This document shows, one piece after another, positions 1 to 8,570 of a stretch of 64,000 nt of DNA (position 1 is its first letter; each line of letters opens with the position of its first letter). A model generated the notes under the pieces. The model worked only from the letters and a program-made list of their open reading frames with translations, did no database searches and had not been told where the DNA came from. The stretch covers positions 1 through 64,000 of the forward strand of contig NZ_FZOW01000013.1 of the NCBI RefSeq assembly GCF_900188125.1. The letters are read 5' to 3'. The position numbers were made by a program, and so were the translations under genes. This DNA is from Rhodococcoides kyotonense (lineage in GTDB: Bacteria; Actinomycetota; Actinomycetes; Mycobacteriales; Mycobacteriaceae).

Positions 1-1038
1 TTCGGTCATCAGGACGAGTGTGGGTTGTCGACGATGAGCGGGGTGGTCGATGCGGAGTTGCGGGCGTACATGGAGGCGGTGTTCTCGAAGTTCGCTAAGC
101 CCGGCAAGTGCAACCCTGCGGACGACAAGCCCGACGTGGACGGACCCGACGACGACTCAGACGCAGACGACAATCCAGGCGACGACGCCGACAGCACTGG
201 CGGCGGGCAGGAGGGGCCGACGCTGTTCGACGACCCCGACGACAACCCAGACGATCCAGACGATGACCCAGACGATGACACCGCCGCTATCGCTACCGGT
301 ACCGCCGGTCCTGGTGCGGCCGATGCCGATTCTGCTGGTGGGTCGGAGACATCTACGTCCGAGAAGGCTCGGGCCGAGGTCGATGCCGAACTCCGGGCTG
401 TGCGTGATCTCCGGGGTCAGGGGCGACGTCAGCATGATGCGTTGAAGGTCGTGTTGCGGCAGATGTTGGCGTCGGGGAAGCTGGGGCAGCATCGGGGTCT
501 GCCGGTGACGGCGGTGGTGACGATGACGTTGAAGGACCTCGAGGCGGGGACCGGTCATGCGTTCACCGCGACCGGGTCGATGGTGAAGATGCGCGATGCG
601 ATCCGGATGGCCTCGCATGCGCATCATTATCTGGTGATCTTCGACAACGATGGTCGGCCTTTGCATCTGGGCCGGTCGAAACGTCTCGCCTCGAAAGATC
701 AGCGGATCGTGTTGATGGCTGCCGATCGTGGGTGCAGTCATCCGGGGTGCAGTCGGCCGGCGACGTGGTCGCAGGTGCATCATGTGAACGAGTGGGCGAA
801 GGGTGGTTGCACCGATATCGAGGATTTGACGTTCGGGTGCGATCAGCATCATCGGTTGGTCGGCCCGGACGATACCGATTGGGCGACAACGAAAGCCGGA
901 CCCGAGCACCAGTATCCTGGTCGGACGTTGTGGCATGCACCGGCGACGGTCGATCCCAGTCGACGGGGGCGGGTCAATCATTATCACCACCCAGGTGAGT
1001 ATCTCGACCCGGAACGATCCGGCGCCCCGCCCACCTGA
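1..1038 (+). CDS. DUF222/HNH endonuclease, 5'-truncated by the window edge
   Basis: The frame is open from base 1, so the N-terminal half of a DUF222 (13E12-repeat type) domain lies outside the window; the ATG at 34 is internal. What is visible is the end of one DUF222 segment, a strongly acidic Asp/Pro-rich linker (about 125-290), a second helical DUF222 segment, and a C-terminal HNH nuclease domain around 720-870. That domain has a zinc-knuckle-like CSHPGCSRP, the HH of the HNH core (QVHHVNEW) and a closing DQHHRL. This family is multicopy in Rhodococcus and mycobacteria and is often carried on mobile DNA; its cellular role is unknown. The family call is sure; activity is inferred. Confidence 0.9.
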   Translation, partial: FGHQDECGLSTMSGVVDAELRAYMEAVFSKFAKPGKCNPADDKPDVDGPDDDSDADDNPGDDADSTGGGQEGPTLFDDPDDNPDDPDDDPDDDTAAIATGTAGPGAADADSAGGSETSTSEKARAEVDAELRAVRDLRGQGRRQHDALKVVLRQMLASGKLGQHRGLPVTAVVTMTLKDLEAGTGHAFTATGSMVKMRDAIRMASHAHHYLVIFDNDGRPLHLGRSKRLASKDQRIVLMAADRGCSHPGCSRPATWSQVHHVNEWAKGGCTDIEDLTFGCDQHHRLVGPDDTDWATTKAGPEHQYPGRTLWHAPATVDPSRRGRVNHYHHPGEYLDPERSGAPPT

Positions 1039-1311
1039 CCCGAGGGCGGCACCTGAACAGGCACCTGAATAGACACCGTGAGCGGCACAGAAGCACCACC
1101 TGTGCCGCCTACAGTGCTGCGCTGGGATGGTTCTGGGCAGGTCACCGCCAATTCGGCTGTGCCAGAAGGCCGGACGGGCATATGAAGGGCGCATCCGGGG
1201 ACCACCACGGACGTCGCGAGGAAGTGCCGACCACTAAATGTGAGCGACTCTCTGCCCGAGTAGTTCTGGCGCCCACGCAAACGCATGTGCATTTACGTGG
1301 CAGGGCGGGGC
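1039..1311. other. Intergenic region, no gene seen
   Basis: This is a convergent intergenic stretch between the HNH gene and the zinc-ribbon gene on the other strand. I see no convincing reading frame, terminator hairpin with a U-run, or RNA gene in it. Confidence 0.5.
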
Positions 1312-1515
1312 TCACGCCTCGACAGCTGTACCGCAGATTCCGCACTGTTCGAACTGCGAACGCTTCCAACGCGCGATGGGGACGAAGAACACCGTGAATT
1401 GGTTGTACTGACGCATACGCGACCACTGCGTGGTGTTGTGGCATCGCGGGCAGGTTCGAGTCGCGCCCGGGCCGAGTGGTTTTCGCTTGACGCCGTAACC
1501 GAAGAGGAAGAACAC
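1312..1515 (-). CDS. Zinc-ribbon family protein
   Basis: A 67-residue protein with the layout of a small zinc-ribbon family: an N-terminal MFFLFGYG stretch, a first knuckle CPRCHN, a hydrophobic middle segment (FTVFFVPIARW) and a second knuckle CGICG near the C-terminus. The two CxxC pairs should bind one zinc ion. Such proteins are common in actinobacteria and have no assigned function. It is transcribed away from the WXG gene set. The opposite strand is also open here (a 5' extension of the WXG100 frame), but the paired cysteines and family layout favour the minus-strand gene. Confidence 0.75.
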   Translation of the reverse strand: MFFLFGYGVKRKPLGPGATRTCPRCHNTTQWSRMRQYNQFTVFFVPIARWKRSQFEQCGICGTAVEA

Positions 1516-1587
1516 AACGCCAGCATAGGTGCGTTCATGCGACTACGCTGTGGCGCGGGGTTTCGTCGATCGCTGCAGGGGGCGAAA

Positions 1588-1914
1588 GTGTCGGACGGAT
1601 TTTCGGTGGACAGTTCTGTCGTGTGGGAGGCCGCGGCGCGGACTCGGGTCGTCGCACAGGACGCGGATGACGCACTCGCGTCGCAAGAATCGGTGCTGCG
1701 GGACTGTCATGCAGGCTGGTCGGTGCGGAGCCGTCGTGAGTTCGAGAACTTTCTGGACCACTCGACCGCGCGTCGAACAGGATTGAACGCCGCTCTCACG
1801 CGCCTGGACGACGGGCTGCGCCACGCCGCCTATTCCTACGAACAGACCGACGCGAGTGCTGCTGCCGTCGTCGAATCGTCGAAACCCGGGGATGGTCCGC
1901 TTCTGTCTTGGTGA
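1588..1914 (+). CDS. WXG100/ESAT-6-like small helical protein
   Basis: Start chosen at GTG 1588, preceded at good distance by a purine-rich CAGGGGG; the frame is open further upstream but that part overlaps the zinc-ribbon gene. The 108-residue product has the size and two-helix pattern of WXG100 proteins, with a mid-protein W-S-V turn (HAGWSVRSRREF) in place of a perfect W-x-G and a C-terminal helix rich in Ala and small residues. Such proteins are type VII (ESX) secretion substrates or partners. It lies 58 bases before a larger protein with its own WXG-like N-terminus, which suggests a secreted pair. No ESX machinery gene is in the window. Confidence 0.6.
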   Translation: MSDGFSVDSSVVWEAAARTRVVAQDADDALASQESVLRDCHAGWSVRSRREFENFLDHSTARRTGLNAALTRLDDGLRHAAYSYEQTDASAAAVVESSKPGDGPLLSW

Positions 1915-1972
1915 CGTGTCGGACCCTGTGTGTACTCTGATTTTCGGCTTCCTGGGGAGGGGTCAGGCGGGG

Positions 1973-3673
1973 GTGGGGATGGATCTGCAGGCGATCGACG
2001 CATGGGACGTCGGCGCGCTCGAAGCCGCGATCAGCGCGTTGACGGCGCGGGTGCGCGCGCTCACCGATGTGCAAGACCAACTTCGGTCGATCTCGGCTCT
2101 GCCGGGGTGGGAGGGCGACGCGGCCGCGGCGGCACGCGACGCTGGAATCGTGACGCAAGATCAAATCAATAGGGATGCAACCGAAATCGGAGCCGCACTC
2201 ACGGTGACACGGCAGACTGCGGATGCCGTCGTACATCTGAAGACGCAACTGCAAGCGCTACGGGACCGGGCCGCCGCGAACGCGCTGCTGCTGTTGCCGT
2301 CGGGCAAGGTTGTGGATCTTCCGTCCACGGCATTGCCGACCGACCCGGTGGACGTCGCCGCCCGGAACGCGCTGAAAACCGATATCGAGGATGTTGCTCG
2401 CGCACTGATTGCGCAGGCGTCGGACATCGATTCCGATGCGGCACAGGTGTTTGCGAATATCGCCGACGGCAGTATCGCCGTCGGCGGTGTGGATCTCGAG
2501 ACTAGTCTGGCTGCGGGGACCGGGCAGGGGAGGTTGACCGCGCCGTTTCCGCCGGAGGGCGCGTCGGCGGAGCAGGTCAACGCGTATTGGGACGCGCTGC
2601 CGGAAGGTCAACGCGCCGAGATGATCGGCGAACATCCCGAGCTCATCGGCAACCTCGACGGCATCCCGTCGGCGGCGCGTAGCGAGGCGAATATCAGTCG
2701 GATTCCCGAGGATCGGGAGCAACTCGAAAAGCTTGCAGCAGACTTGCGAATGAAGCTGGAGAACAACATGTTCGGAGGATGGCTGTCCAACGACGATGCG
2801 GGTTTGGGGATGGTCGAACACAAGCTTGCCGATCTCGACGCGATCGAACAGGCACTTCGTGAGGACCCCGAAGCGCTGCTGACGGTGTACGACATGACGA
2901 GTCACGAACGCGGGCTCGCTGCCATCGCGATCGGGAATCCCGATGTCGCGGACCACATCACCGTCACCACGCCCGGACTCGGAACCAATGTCGGAGAGTC
3001 GATGGGGTCGATGACCGACGAGGCGACTCAGCTGGGCCGCGAGATGCGCAACCAACTCGCGCAGTCGGGACACGGCGACCAGACCGTCGCCAACATCGCC
3101 TGGATCGGCTATCAACCGCCTGAGCTGGGCGGGGTCAGCTGGTGGGACAGCGTCTCGGGGGTTGGCGATGTCTCCTCGGACGACATCGCGGAGGACGGCG
3201 GTGCGGCGTTGGCGTCGTACTACCAAGGTCTCGACGCGGCATCCGACAAACCTGATCCGCACATCAGCGCGTTCGGCCACTCCTACGGTTCGCTGACCAC
3301 GTCGGAGGCGCTGCAGCAGGGTGGCGCATCGGTGGTCGACGACGCAGTCCTCTACGGGTCCCCCGGGTTGAACGCGCAGTCGCCGTCCGACATGGGCATG
3401 CCGTACGAGAACGTGTGGGTGATGGATGCGGAGGGCGATCATGTGACGAATGTCGGCAGGCTCGGACCATTCTCGGCGTTCGACGAAGGACCGTACAACG
3501 GTAATTACCAACAACTTTCGACGGCCGATGCAGTGACGCCGGACGGTGTGTCGCGTGAGGGTGCGTACGGGCACTCGGGCTACCCACGATCCGGCGACAA
3601 CGGATTCCTGCGAACCTCGGGCTACAACCTCGCGGTCATCGGGATCGGCCGACCGGATCTGGTGGTGAAATGA
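1973..3673 (+). CDS. WXG-like domain plus DUF1023-type alpha/beta hydrolase
   Basis: About 566 residues from GTG 1973 (ATG 1979 is an alternative; GGAGGGG at 1956-1962 fits the GTG better). Residues about 1-130 form a helical WXG-like region containing LPGWEGDAA. The C-terminal third is an alpha/beta hydrolase of the DUF1023 type, with the nucleophile elbow GHSYGS near residue 437 preceded by HISAF. This architecture is common in Nocardiaceae and mycobacteria next to WXG100 proteins and fits a type VII-exported hydrolase or toxin. It overlaps the following lipoprotein gene by four bases (ATGA). Substrate unknown. Confidence 0.85.
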   Translation: MGMDLQAIDAWDVGALEAAISALTARVRALTDVQDQLRSISALPGWEGDAAAAARDAGIVTQDQINRDATEIGAALTVTRQTADAVVHLKTQLQALRDRAAANALLLLPSGKVVDLPSTALPTDPVDVAARNALKTDIEDVARALIAQASDIDSDAAQVFANIADGSIAVGGVDLETSLAAGTGQGRLTAPFPPEGASAEQVNAYWDALPEGQRAEMIGEHPELIGNLDGIPSAARSEANISRIPEDREQLEKLAADLRMKLENNMFGGWLSNDDAGLGMVEHKLADLDAIEQALREDPEALLTVYDMTSHERGLAAIAIGNPDVADHITVTTPGLGTNVGESMGSMTDEATQLGREMRNQLAQSGHGDQTVANIAWIGYQPPELGGVSWWDSVSGVGDVSSDDIAEDGGAALASYYQGLDAASDKPDPHISAFGHSYGSLTTSEALQQGGASVVDDAVLYGSPGLNAQSPSDMGMPYENVWVMDAEGDHVTNVGRLGPFSAFDEGPYNGNYQQLSTADAVTPDGVSREGAYGHSGYPRSGDNGFLRTSGYNLAVIGIGRPDLVVK

Positions 3674-4221
3674 TCCGTTCGGCAAAGATATTCGGGGCAG
3701 TGGTGTGCACGGTCGCGCTGATGGCCGGTTGTGCACGTGAGAGCGAAGGGCCGACAGTGAATGCACAACAGATTGCAGAGATCAAAGACGCTCTGCGCGC
3801 GAAGGGGCCGGTCGAGGACGAGCTACGACGGCTCGACCCGGTCGTCCTCGAGATGGCAGAGGCCGTGTCGGCGGTAGTCGGAGGGCTGACGTGGACTCGC
3901 ATCACCGAGGGTCGTCGGCTGCCGTGCGAGGCGGTCCCGGGGGATCCGGGAAGCGCGTCGGCGTGGACGGTGGACACCGTCGCGTTCGACGGGCCGATCC
4001 CCGACGCACTGTGGACCGACGCAGTGGCGCGGGTGCAGGGCATTGCTGTGCGCGTCGGCAGCAGTGAACTCGTTGTGCGCGTGGACAAGCCGGGGCATCA
4101 CGACGTGCAGTTCGTTGCGTCGGACAAGACACAGTTCGGCCTCGCGTCCCGGGAGGCGGCGGCGATCTTCGCTCAGACCGGGTGTTTCCTGAATCTCTCG
4201 GACCAGGGTTCGGGGGCTTGA
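3670..4221 (+). CDS. Secreted lipoprotein (LppA-like)
   Basis: A 183-residue protein with a short basic N-terminus, a hydrophobic segment and the lipobox LMAGC, so it should be lipid-anchored outside the membrane. The mature part contains CEAVPG and a late GCFLNL, giving two further cysteines that could pair; the layout resembles actinobacterial LppA-type lipoproteins. The ATG overlaps the stop of the hydrolase gene, so the two are translationally coupled. In that position it could be an immunity-type partner or a cofactor of the exported hydrolase; this is inference from context. Confidence 0.75.
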   Translation: MIRSAKIFGAVVCTVALMAGCARESEGPTVNAQQIAEIKDALRAKGPVEDELRRLDPVVLEMAEAVSAVVGGLTWTRITEGRRLPCEAVPGDPGSASAWTVDTVAFDGPIPDALWTDAVARVQGIAVRVGSSELVVRVDKPGHHDVQFVASDKTQFGLASREAAAIFAQTGCFLNLSDQGSGA

Positions 4222-4222
4222 G

Positions 4223-4930
4223 CTATGCGCTTTCTGTGTCGTCGTCGAGTGAGCCCTGGTTGTGCACGATGTCGTGAGCCAGGTCCGAGACCGGCTTCGA
4301 CTCGGCGAACGCCCGGGCACGCAATCTCGCCGACGCCTCCTCCGGTGCCACTCGCAGCGTCGCCGCCAGAATTCCTACCGCAATGCTGACGTCGGTCCGT
4401 GCCAGGTTGAACGGACCGTCGCTCGGTCGAAACGTTCCCTCTTCGATCGAACGTGCGTACGTCACCAGTTCGACCACCACCGCCATACCCAGCGCCGCGG
4501 ACGCACGTTCGGCGGCAGCGTACTGCTCGTCGGTCAGGGGCGCGGGTTCCCGGCGGTAGAGCTCGAGGACCCCGAGCTTCGCGTTGCCGCTGAGCAGAGG
4601 GAACGCGAAAACGCTGTGGATGTTCAGCTCGGTGGTGAGTTCGGTCGCGAAACTCGGCCAGACCGTCGAGGTGCCGATGTCCGCATGGAGCTCGGGTTCA
4701 CCCCGAAGGAAAGCCTGCAGGCAGGGACCTTCGCCGGTCGTGAACTGCAGCTCGTCGATCCGCGCGGCAGCCTCGTCGGTGGAGTGGAGGAGGTCACGCT
4801 CGCCGGCGTCGTCGGTCAGGACCGCGACGGCAGCACCGTCGACATCGACCTCGGTGAGGCAGCGTTCGGTGATCCGGACGATCCGCTCCAGTGCATCCAG
4901 CTGCGGATCGCCTGTCTTTTCCTCGGTCAC
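4223..4930 (-). CDS. GAF-ANTAR RNA-binding antiterminator
   Basis: 235 residues. A GAF sensor domain (about 15-155) includes the common TTGEGPCLQAF segment and WPSFA. It is followed by an ANTAR domain (about 165-225) with the pattern TDVSIAVGILAATLRVAPEEA. ANTAR proteins bind paired hairpins in leader RNAs and prevent termination; in actinobacteria the GAF part senses an unknown signal. It runs in the same direction as the c-di-GMP protein gene upstream of it, about 100 bases away, so co-expression is possible. It is one of three GAF-ANTAR genes in this window. Confidence 0.9.
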   Translation of the reverse strand: MTEEKTGDPQLDALERIVRITERCLTEVDVDGAAVAVLTDDAGERDLLHSTDEAAARIDELQFTTGEGPCLQAFLRGEPELHADIGTSTVWPSFATELTTELNIHSVFAFPLLSGNAKLGVLELYRREPAPLTDEQYAAAERASAALGMAVVVELVTYARSIEEGTFRPSDGPFNLARTDVSIAVGILAATLRVAPEEASARLRARAFAESKPVSDLAHDIVHNQGSLDDDTESA

Positions 4931-5029
4931 CTGGTCTCACTCCCGTCGGCGTGCGCGTCGTACCGTCCTGTACCCCGAAGGTGCGCAAAGCTAACGTGCC
5001 GATGTCAGGCGTGGGCAGGGGCCGGGGAG

Positions 5030-7213
5030 CTACGCGAGGAGTGCGGTGAGATCATCCGCGACCATGGGCCGCCCGAAGAGATAACCCTGCGCGATGTCGC
5101 ATCCCGTGGCGGCGAGTGCGTCGAGCTGATCCTGAGTTTCGACACCCTCGCCGACGACGGTCACCTTGAACGCCTTGGCGAGCGACACGATTGCGGTGAC
5201 GACGGCGATCGCGCGGGGCGCCGGGAGTGCACCGATGAACGACTTGTCGATCTTGAAGCATTCGAACATCGGATAGCGGTCCAGGTAGGAGATGGAACTG
5301 TGGCCCTTGCCGAGGTCGTCGAGCAGCAGTGACACGCCCATGGTGTGCAAGGCGGTGAGTGTGTCGGCCACGCGGGCGGTGTCGGCGACCCACACCGTCT
5401 CCGTGATCTCCAGGCCCAGAGCCTGCGGCGGAAGGTTGGTCTCCTTCAGTACTATCGCGACTTCGTCGGGGAACATCGGGTTACGGAGTTGCAGCGCGCT
5501 GACATTCACGCGAATCTCGATGTCGGAGAAGCTGCGCCACTTCGCTGCCTGCGAGCATGCCGTGCGCAGCGCCCAGGATCCGAGTGCCGTTGCAAGGCCG
5601 GTCCTTTCGGCGACGGCGACGAACTCGCTCGGATCGACGAGTCCGTGCATCGGATGCTGCCACCGTGCGAGCGCCTCGACGGCGACGATCTTGCCCGTTG
5701 TGATCTGCACCAGCGGCTGATAGGCAAGCGTCAATTCGCCTCGGGTGAGGGCATTTCGGAGGTCGATCGACAACGATCGCACGCGGTCCGCGTCGTACAG
5801 ATCCCCCGTGTCGAACACGGCGTAACCGCCGCCGCTGTCCTTGGCGCGATACATCGCCAAATCCGCTTGGTGGACAAGCTGTCTCCGCGTCGACGTCGGT
5901 TCCGACACGGCGATTCCGATGCTGCCACTGAGCGGGACGGGTGCCTCGGCCGTCGACACCGGGGCTGCGATGGACGTCGTGATTCGACGTGCAAGGGCCT
6001 CTGCGTGTTTGGCGTCGTCGATGCGCTCGCAGATGATCAGGAACTCGTCGCCGCCGAGGCGAGCGACGGTGTCCTCCGGTCGAACACTGCCCGCGAGTCG
6101 GTGGCTGAATCGCACCAACGCGCGGTCGCCTGCGTCGTGGCCGAGGCTGTCGTTGATGATCTTGAAGTCGTCGATATCGAGCAACAACAAAGCGACAGAG
6201 CCGGATTCGTCCTTCGCGCGTGCGAGGGCGTCGTCGATGATCTCGTACGCCAAGGTGCGATTCGGGAGGCCGGTGAGGGCGTCGTGCATGGAGCGTCGCC
6301 GGAGTTCTCGATCGAGATCGATGCGCTTGAGAGCCGTCGACAGCACACTGGTGACGGCGGTGAGAAACTCGATTTCCTGATCGCTGTAGTCGCGACTCTC
6401 GGCGCTGTAGACGGACAGGGCGCCCCACGGGTCGGGGGACGAGATCGGGACCGGCACGGCCATGCCGCTGTGCAGCCCGAGAGCTTTCATCGCTGACGTG
6501 TCGAAGCGGTTCTCGCGGCCGACGTCCGTGCAGACGATCGCAGAATTGTGCGCAATCGCGTACCCGGCCAGCGACTTGTCACCCGCAGGTACGACGGGAC
6601 TGTCGCCCATCGTGCGCGTCACCGCGTCGATCCTCAGGAAAGTGTCCGACGGGTGTGCGTGGCGTGCGATGGCAGCGGATTCGACGCCGATGAGCATCGA
6701 CGCAGCCGCCGCGGCCGCGTCGAGCAGCTCGGGGAGTTCACCGGACACCGCGAGACGGCTGAGATCCGCAAGTGCGTGCTTCTCTGCCGCGCTGCGACGC
6801 GCCTCGACGACGGACTCCTCGAGCTGGCGGTCGCGTCGAACACCTTCGGTGCGGTCGCGGATGATCGACGCGATGAGGTCGGGTTTGTCACCGTCGCGGC
6901 GGATGACGAACGTCGTGATCGCGACGGGAATGCCGGCCCCGCTGACGTGATGGCGTAACTCGCTCATGCCCTGCCAGAACCCGATGGTGCTCAGGCCGTC
7001 CTCGACTTCCGGGGCGACGTCCAGGCCTTGCTGGGTGAAGAAGTCTGCCGTCGTCAGGAATGGTTCTTCCGGTAGCGCGGCACGACCGATCAGGCCGAGA
7101 CCGGCCTCGTTGACGAAAACCACGCGTCCCGAGAACTCCGACAACGACACGAAGTCCGGCGAGTTCTCGAGCAGGGCCCGCAGAATCACGGGGTCTTCCG
7201 TGGGGTCGGGCAT
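5030..7213 (-). CDS. PAS-GAF-GGDEF-EAL cyclic-di-GMP protein
   Basis: 727 residues in the order PAS (about 5-120), GAF (about 155-300), GGDEF (about 315-465) and EAL (about 480-725). The GGDEF site is intact (RLGGDEF), so diguanylate cyclase activity is expected. The EAL domain has EALARW, NVSALQLRNP, EITE, FKIDKSF and VGEGVET, most of the metal and catalytic set. Loop 6, normally DFGTGYSS, reads DDLGKGHSS, which may weaken phosphodiesterase activity or its regulation. The protein is predicted to be cytosolic, with no membrane segment. Hybrid proteins of this layout are common in Rhodococcus and mycobacteria. Confidence 0.93.
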   Translation of the reverse strand: MPDPTEDPVILRALLENSPDFVSLSEFSGRVVFVNEAGLGLIGRAALPEEPFLTTADFFTQQGLDVAPEVEDGLSTIGFWQGMSELRHHVSGAGIPVAITTFVIRRDGDKPDLIASIIRDRTEGVRRDRQLEESVVEARRSAAEKHALADLSRLAVSGELPELLDAAAAAASMLIGVESAAIARHAHPSDTFLRIDAVTRTMGDSPVVPAGDKSLAGYAIAHNSAIVCTDVGRENRFDTSAMKALGLHSGMAVPVPISSPDPWGALSVYSAESRDYSDQEIEFLTAVTSVLSTALKRIDLDRELRRRSMHDALTGLPNRTLAYEIIDDALARAKDESGSVALLLLDIDDFKIINDSLGHDAGDRALVRFSHRLAGSVRPEDTVARLGGDEFLIICERIDDAKHAEALARRITTSIAAPVSTAEAPVPLSGSIGIAVSEPTSTRRQLVHQADLAMYRAKDSGGGYAVFDTGDLYDADRVRSLSIDLRNALTRGELTLAYQPLVQITTGKIVAVEALARWQHPMHGLVDPSEFVAVAERTGLATALGSWALRTACSQAAKWRSFSDIEIRVNVSALQLRNPMFPDEVAIVLKETNLPPQALGLEITETVWVADTARVADTLTALHTMGVSLLLDDLGKGHSSISYLDRYPMFECFKIDKSFIGALPAPRAIAVVTAIVSLAKAFKVTVVGEGVETQDQLDALAATGCDIAQGYLFGRPMVADDLTALLA

Positions 7214-7404
7214 CGGGTATCCGTTCGGATAGGTCTCTGGGCGTCTCAGGTCGGAGTCGATCCTTTCCGGTCGACATGCTCGAGTCCATACAACAGCACG
7301 CAGGGGTCGATGGCGCGCATTGTGGCTGCTTACCCCTTTCGTGTGGGGGCTACGCCCCAGGTCCGGTCATTCGTTCGAACGACAGATGGGGCAGTATTGC
7401 GCTC

Positions 7405-8391
7405 ATGGCCCACCCTGTCGAGATCGTGTACGACGCGTCGACCGACGTCGACCTCTGGGCTCAGCGTCACGCCAACGGCGAGGTGCCCGACCGATTCCCC
7501 TACGGACTCGACCGAATTGCCAACCACGGGTTGGACGTCGACGTGCGCAGGTCGAAGGACCCGCTCGTCGGCATACCAGGGCGCCTGGAGCGACGGCTGG
7601 ATCACGCGTGGCGACAAGGTGCCACGCTCGCCCGCGGCGGCCCGGTGCTCAGCTGGGACGAGCGAGCAGGCATCCCCGCGGTGCTGACGACGCGCAGACC
7701 CGTTGTCACAGGAGCTATCTGGGTCAACGACGACCCCTACCGGCTTGCATCCTTCGCGCTGCCGAAAGCGGCTGCGGTGTGGGCGTTGTCGACGGCGCAG
7801 CTGCCCGCGTTGCGTGAGATCGGCGTCAAGAAACCGGTGTACGTGCCCATGGGAATCGACGCCGACTTCTTCACGCCGGAGCCGCAGTCGACAGAGCGAA
7901 CGGTACTCGGCGTGGGCAACGACAAACATCGAGACCACGCGACGTTCTGCGCAGCGGCGAACCTGCTCGATGCGAAGGTCGAATTGGTGACGCGGCTGCA
8001 CGTGGAGGCGCCGGGACGCGTCGACGTCGTACCGCATCTCTCACACGCCGATCTGCGGGACAGATACCGACGCGCACGCGTCGTCGCGCTGGCGTTGAAG
8101 CCGAACTTGCATGTGTCCGGCGTGACGGCCCTGCTCGAGGCGATGGCGTGTGCTCGGCCGGTCGTCATCACCGACAATCCGGGGATTCGCGAATATGTCG
8201 ACGACGGGGTGACGGGCATCATCGTGCCTCCGGGTGACGCCGAGGCCATGGCTACAGCTGTGCGAACGCTGCTCGACGACCCCGCGAAGGGCGACGACAT
8301 GGGCCGTCGTAGCAGGGACGCAGTCGACGCGAAGTTCACGACGGAGATTCAGGCTCGGGCGCTCGCGGGTCTGGTGAGGGCGGTTGCGTGA
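7405..8391 (+). CDS. Glycosyltransferase family 4
   Basis: 328 residues from ATG 7405; the frame is open upstream but the fold begins at MAHPVEIVYDAS. The C-terminal half has the GT4 signature: a second Rossmann region with VGNDKHRDH, and HVSGVTALLEAMACARPVV with the conserved acidic residue of the nucleotide-sugar site, followed by TDNPGIREYV. It probably transfers a sugar from a nucleotide donor to a lipid or small molecule at the inner face of the membrane. It is a single gene with no other cell-envelope genes beside it, so the acceptor cannot be inferred. Confidence 0.85.
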   Translation: MAHPVEIVYDASTDVDLWAQRHANGEVPDRFPYGLDRIANHGLDVDVRRSKDPLVGIPGRLERRLDHAWRQGATLARGGPVLSWDERAGIPAVLTTRRPVVTGAIWVNDDPYRLASFALPKAAAVWALSTAQLPALREIGVKKPVYVPMGIDADFFTPEPQSTERTVLGVGNDKHRDHATFCAAANLLDAKVELVTRLHVEAPGRVDVVPHLSHADLRDRYRRARVVALALKPNLHVSGVTALLEAMACARPVVITDNPGIREYVDDGVTGIIVPPGDAEAMATAVRTLLDDPAKGDDMGRRSRDAVDAKFTTEIQARALAGLVRAVA

Positions 8392-8456
8392 TGCGGATTG
8401 GTGCAAAACCGGCAGCCGGATAGGTTTTTGGGCCGTTTTTCTGTCAGAATGACGAA

Positions 8457-8570
8457 ATGGTCTGGTGGATAGTAGGCATCGCCGCGGTGTGGATCCTGTT
8501 GGCCCTGGTCGTCGCCTTGCGCGTCGGGCGGGGGTTCGGGTCCCTGCGTCAGGAGGATGACGACGATTAG
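8457..8570 (+). CDS. Small single-span membrane protein
   Basis: A 37-residue frame starting MVWWIVGIAAVW, continuing through one hydrophobic helix, then Arg-containing residues and an acidic tail of four Asp. Its TAG stop shares a base with the GTG of the next gene (TAGTG), which suggests translational coupling to the ZIP-type transporter. Its position, membrane character and overlap support a real gene. Function unknown; a small accessory subunit of the transporter is one possibility. Confidence 0.55.
   Translation: MVWWIVGIAAVWILLALVVALRVGRGFGSLRQEDDDD

Noticed and set aside
157-1194. 345-codon minus-strand open frame opposite the HNH gene
   Set aside because: Composition is that of an antisense frame of Asp-rich codons. 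No start signal or domain.
2258-3766. 502-codon minus-strand open frame opposite the WXG-hydrolase gene
   Set aside because: Antisense shadow rich in Arg and His. The plus strand carries GHSYGS and the coupled lipoprotein.
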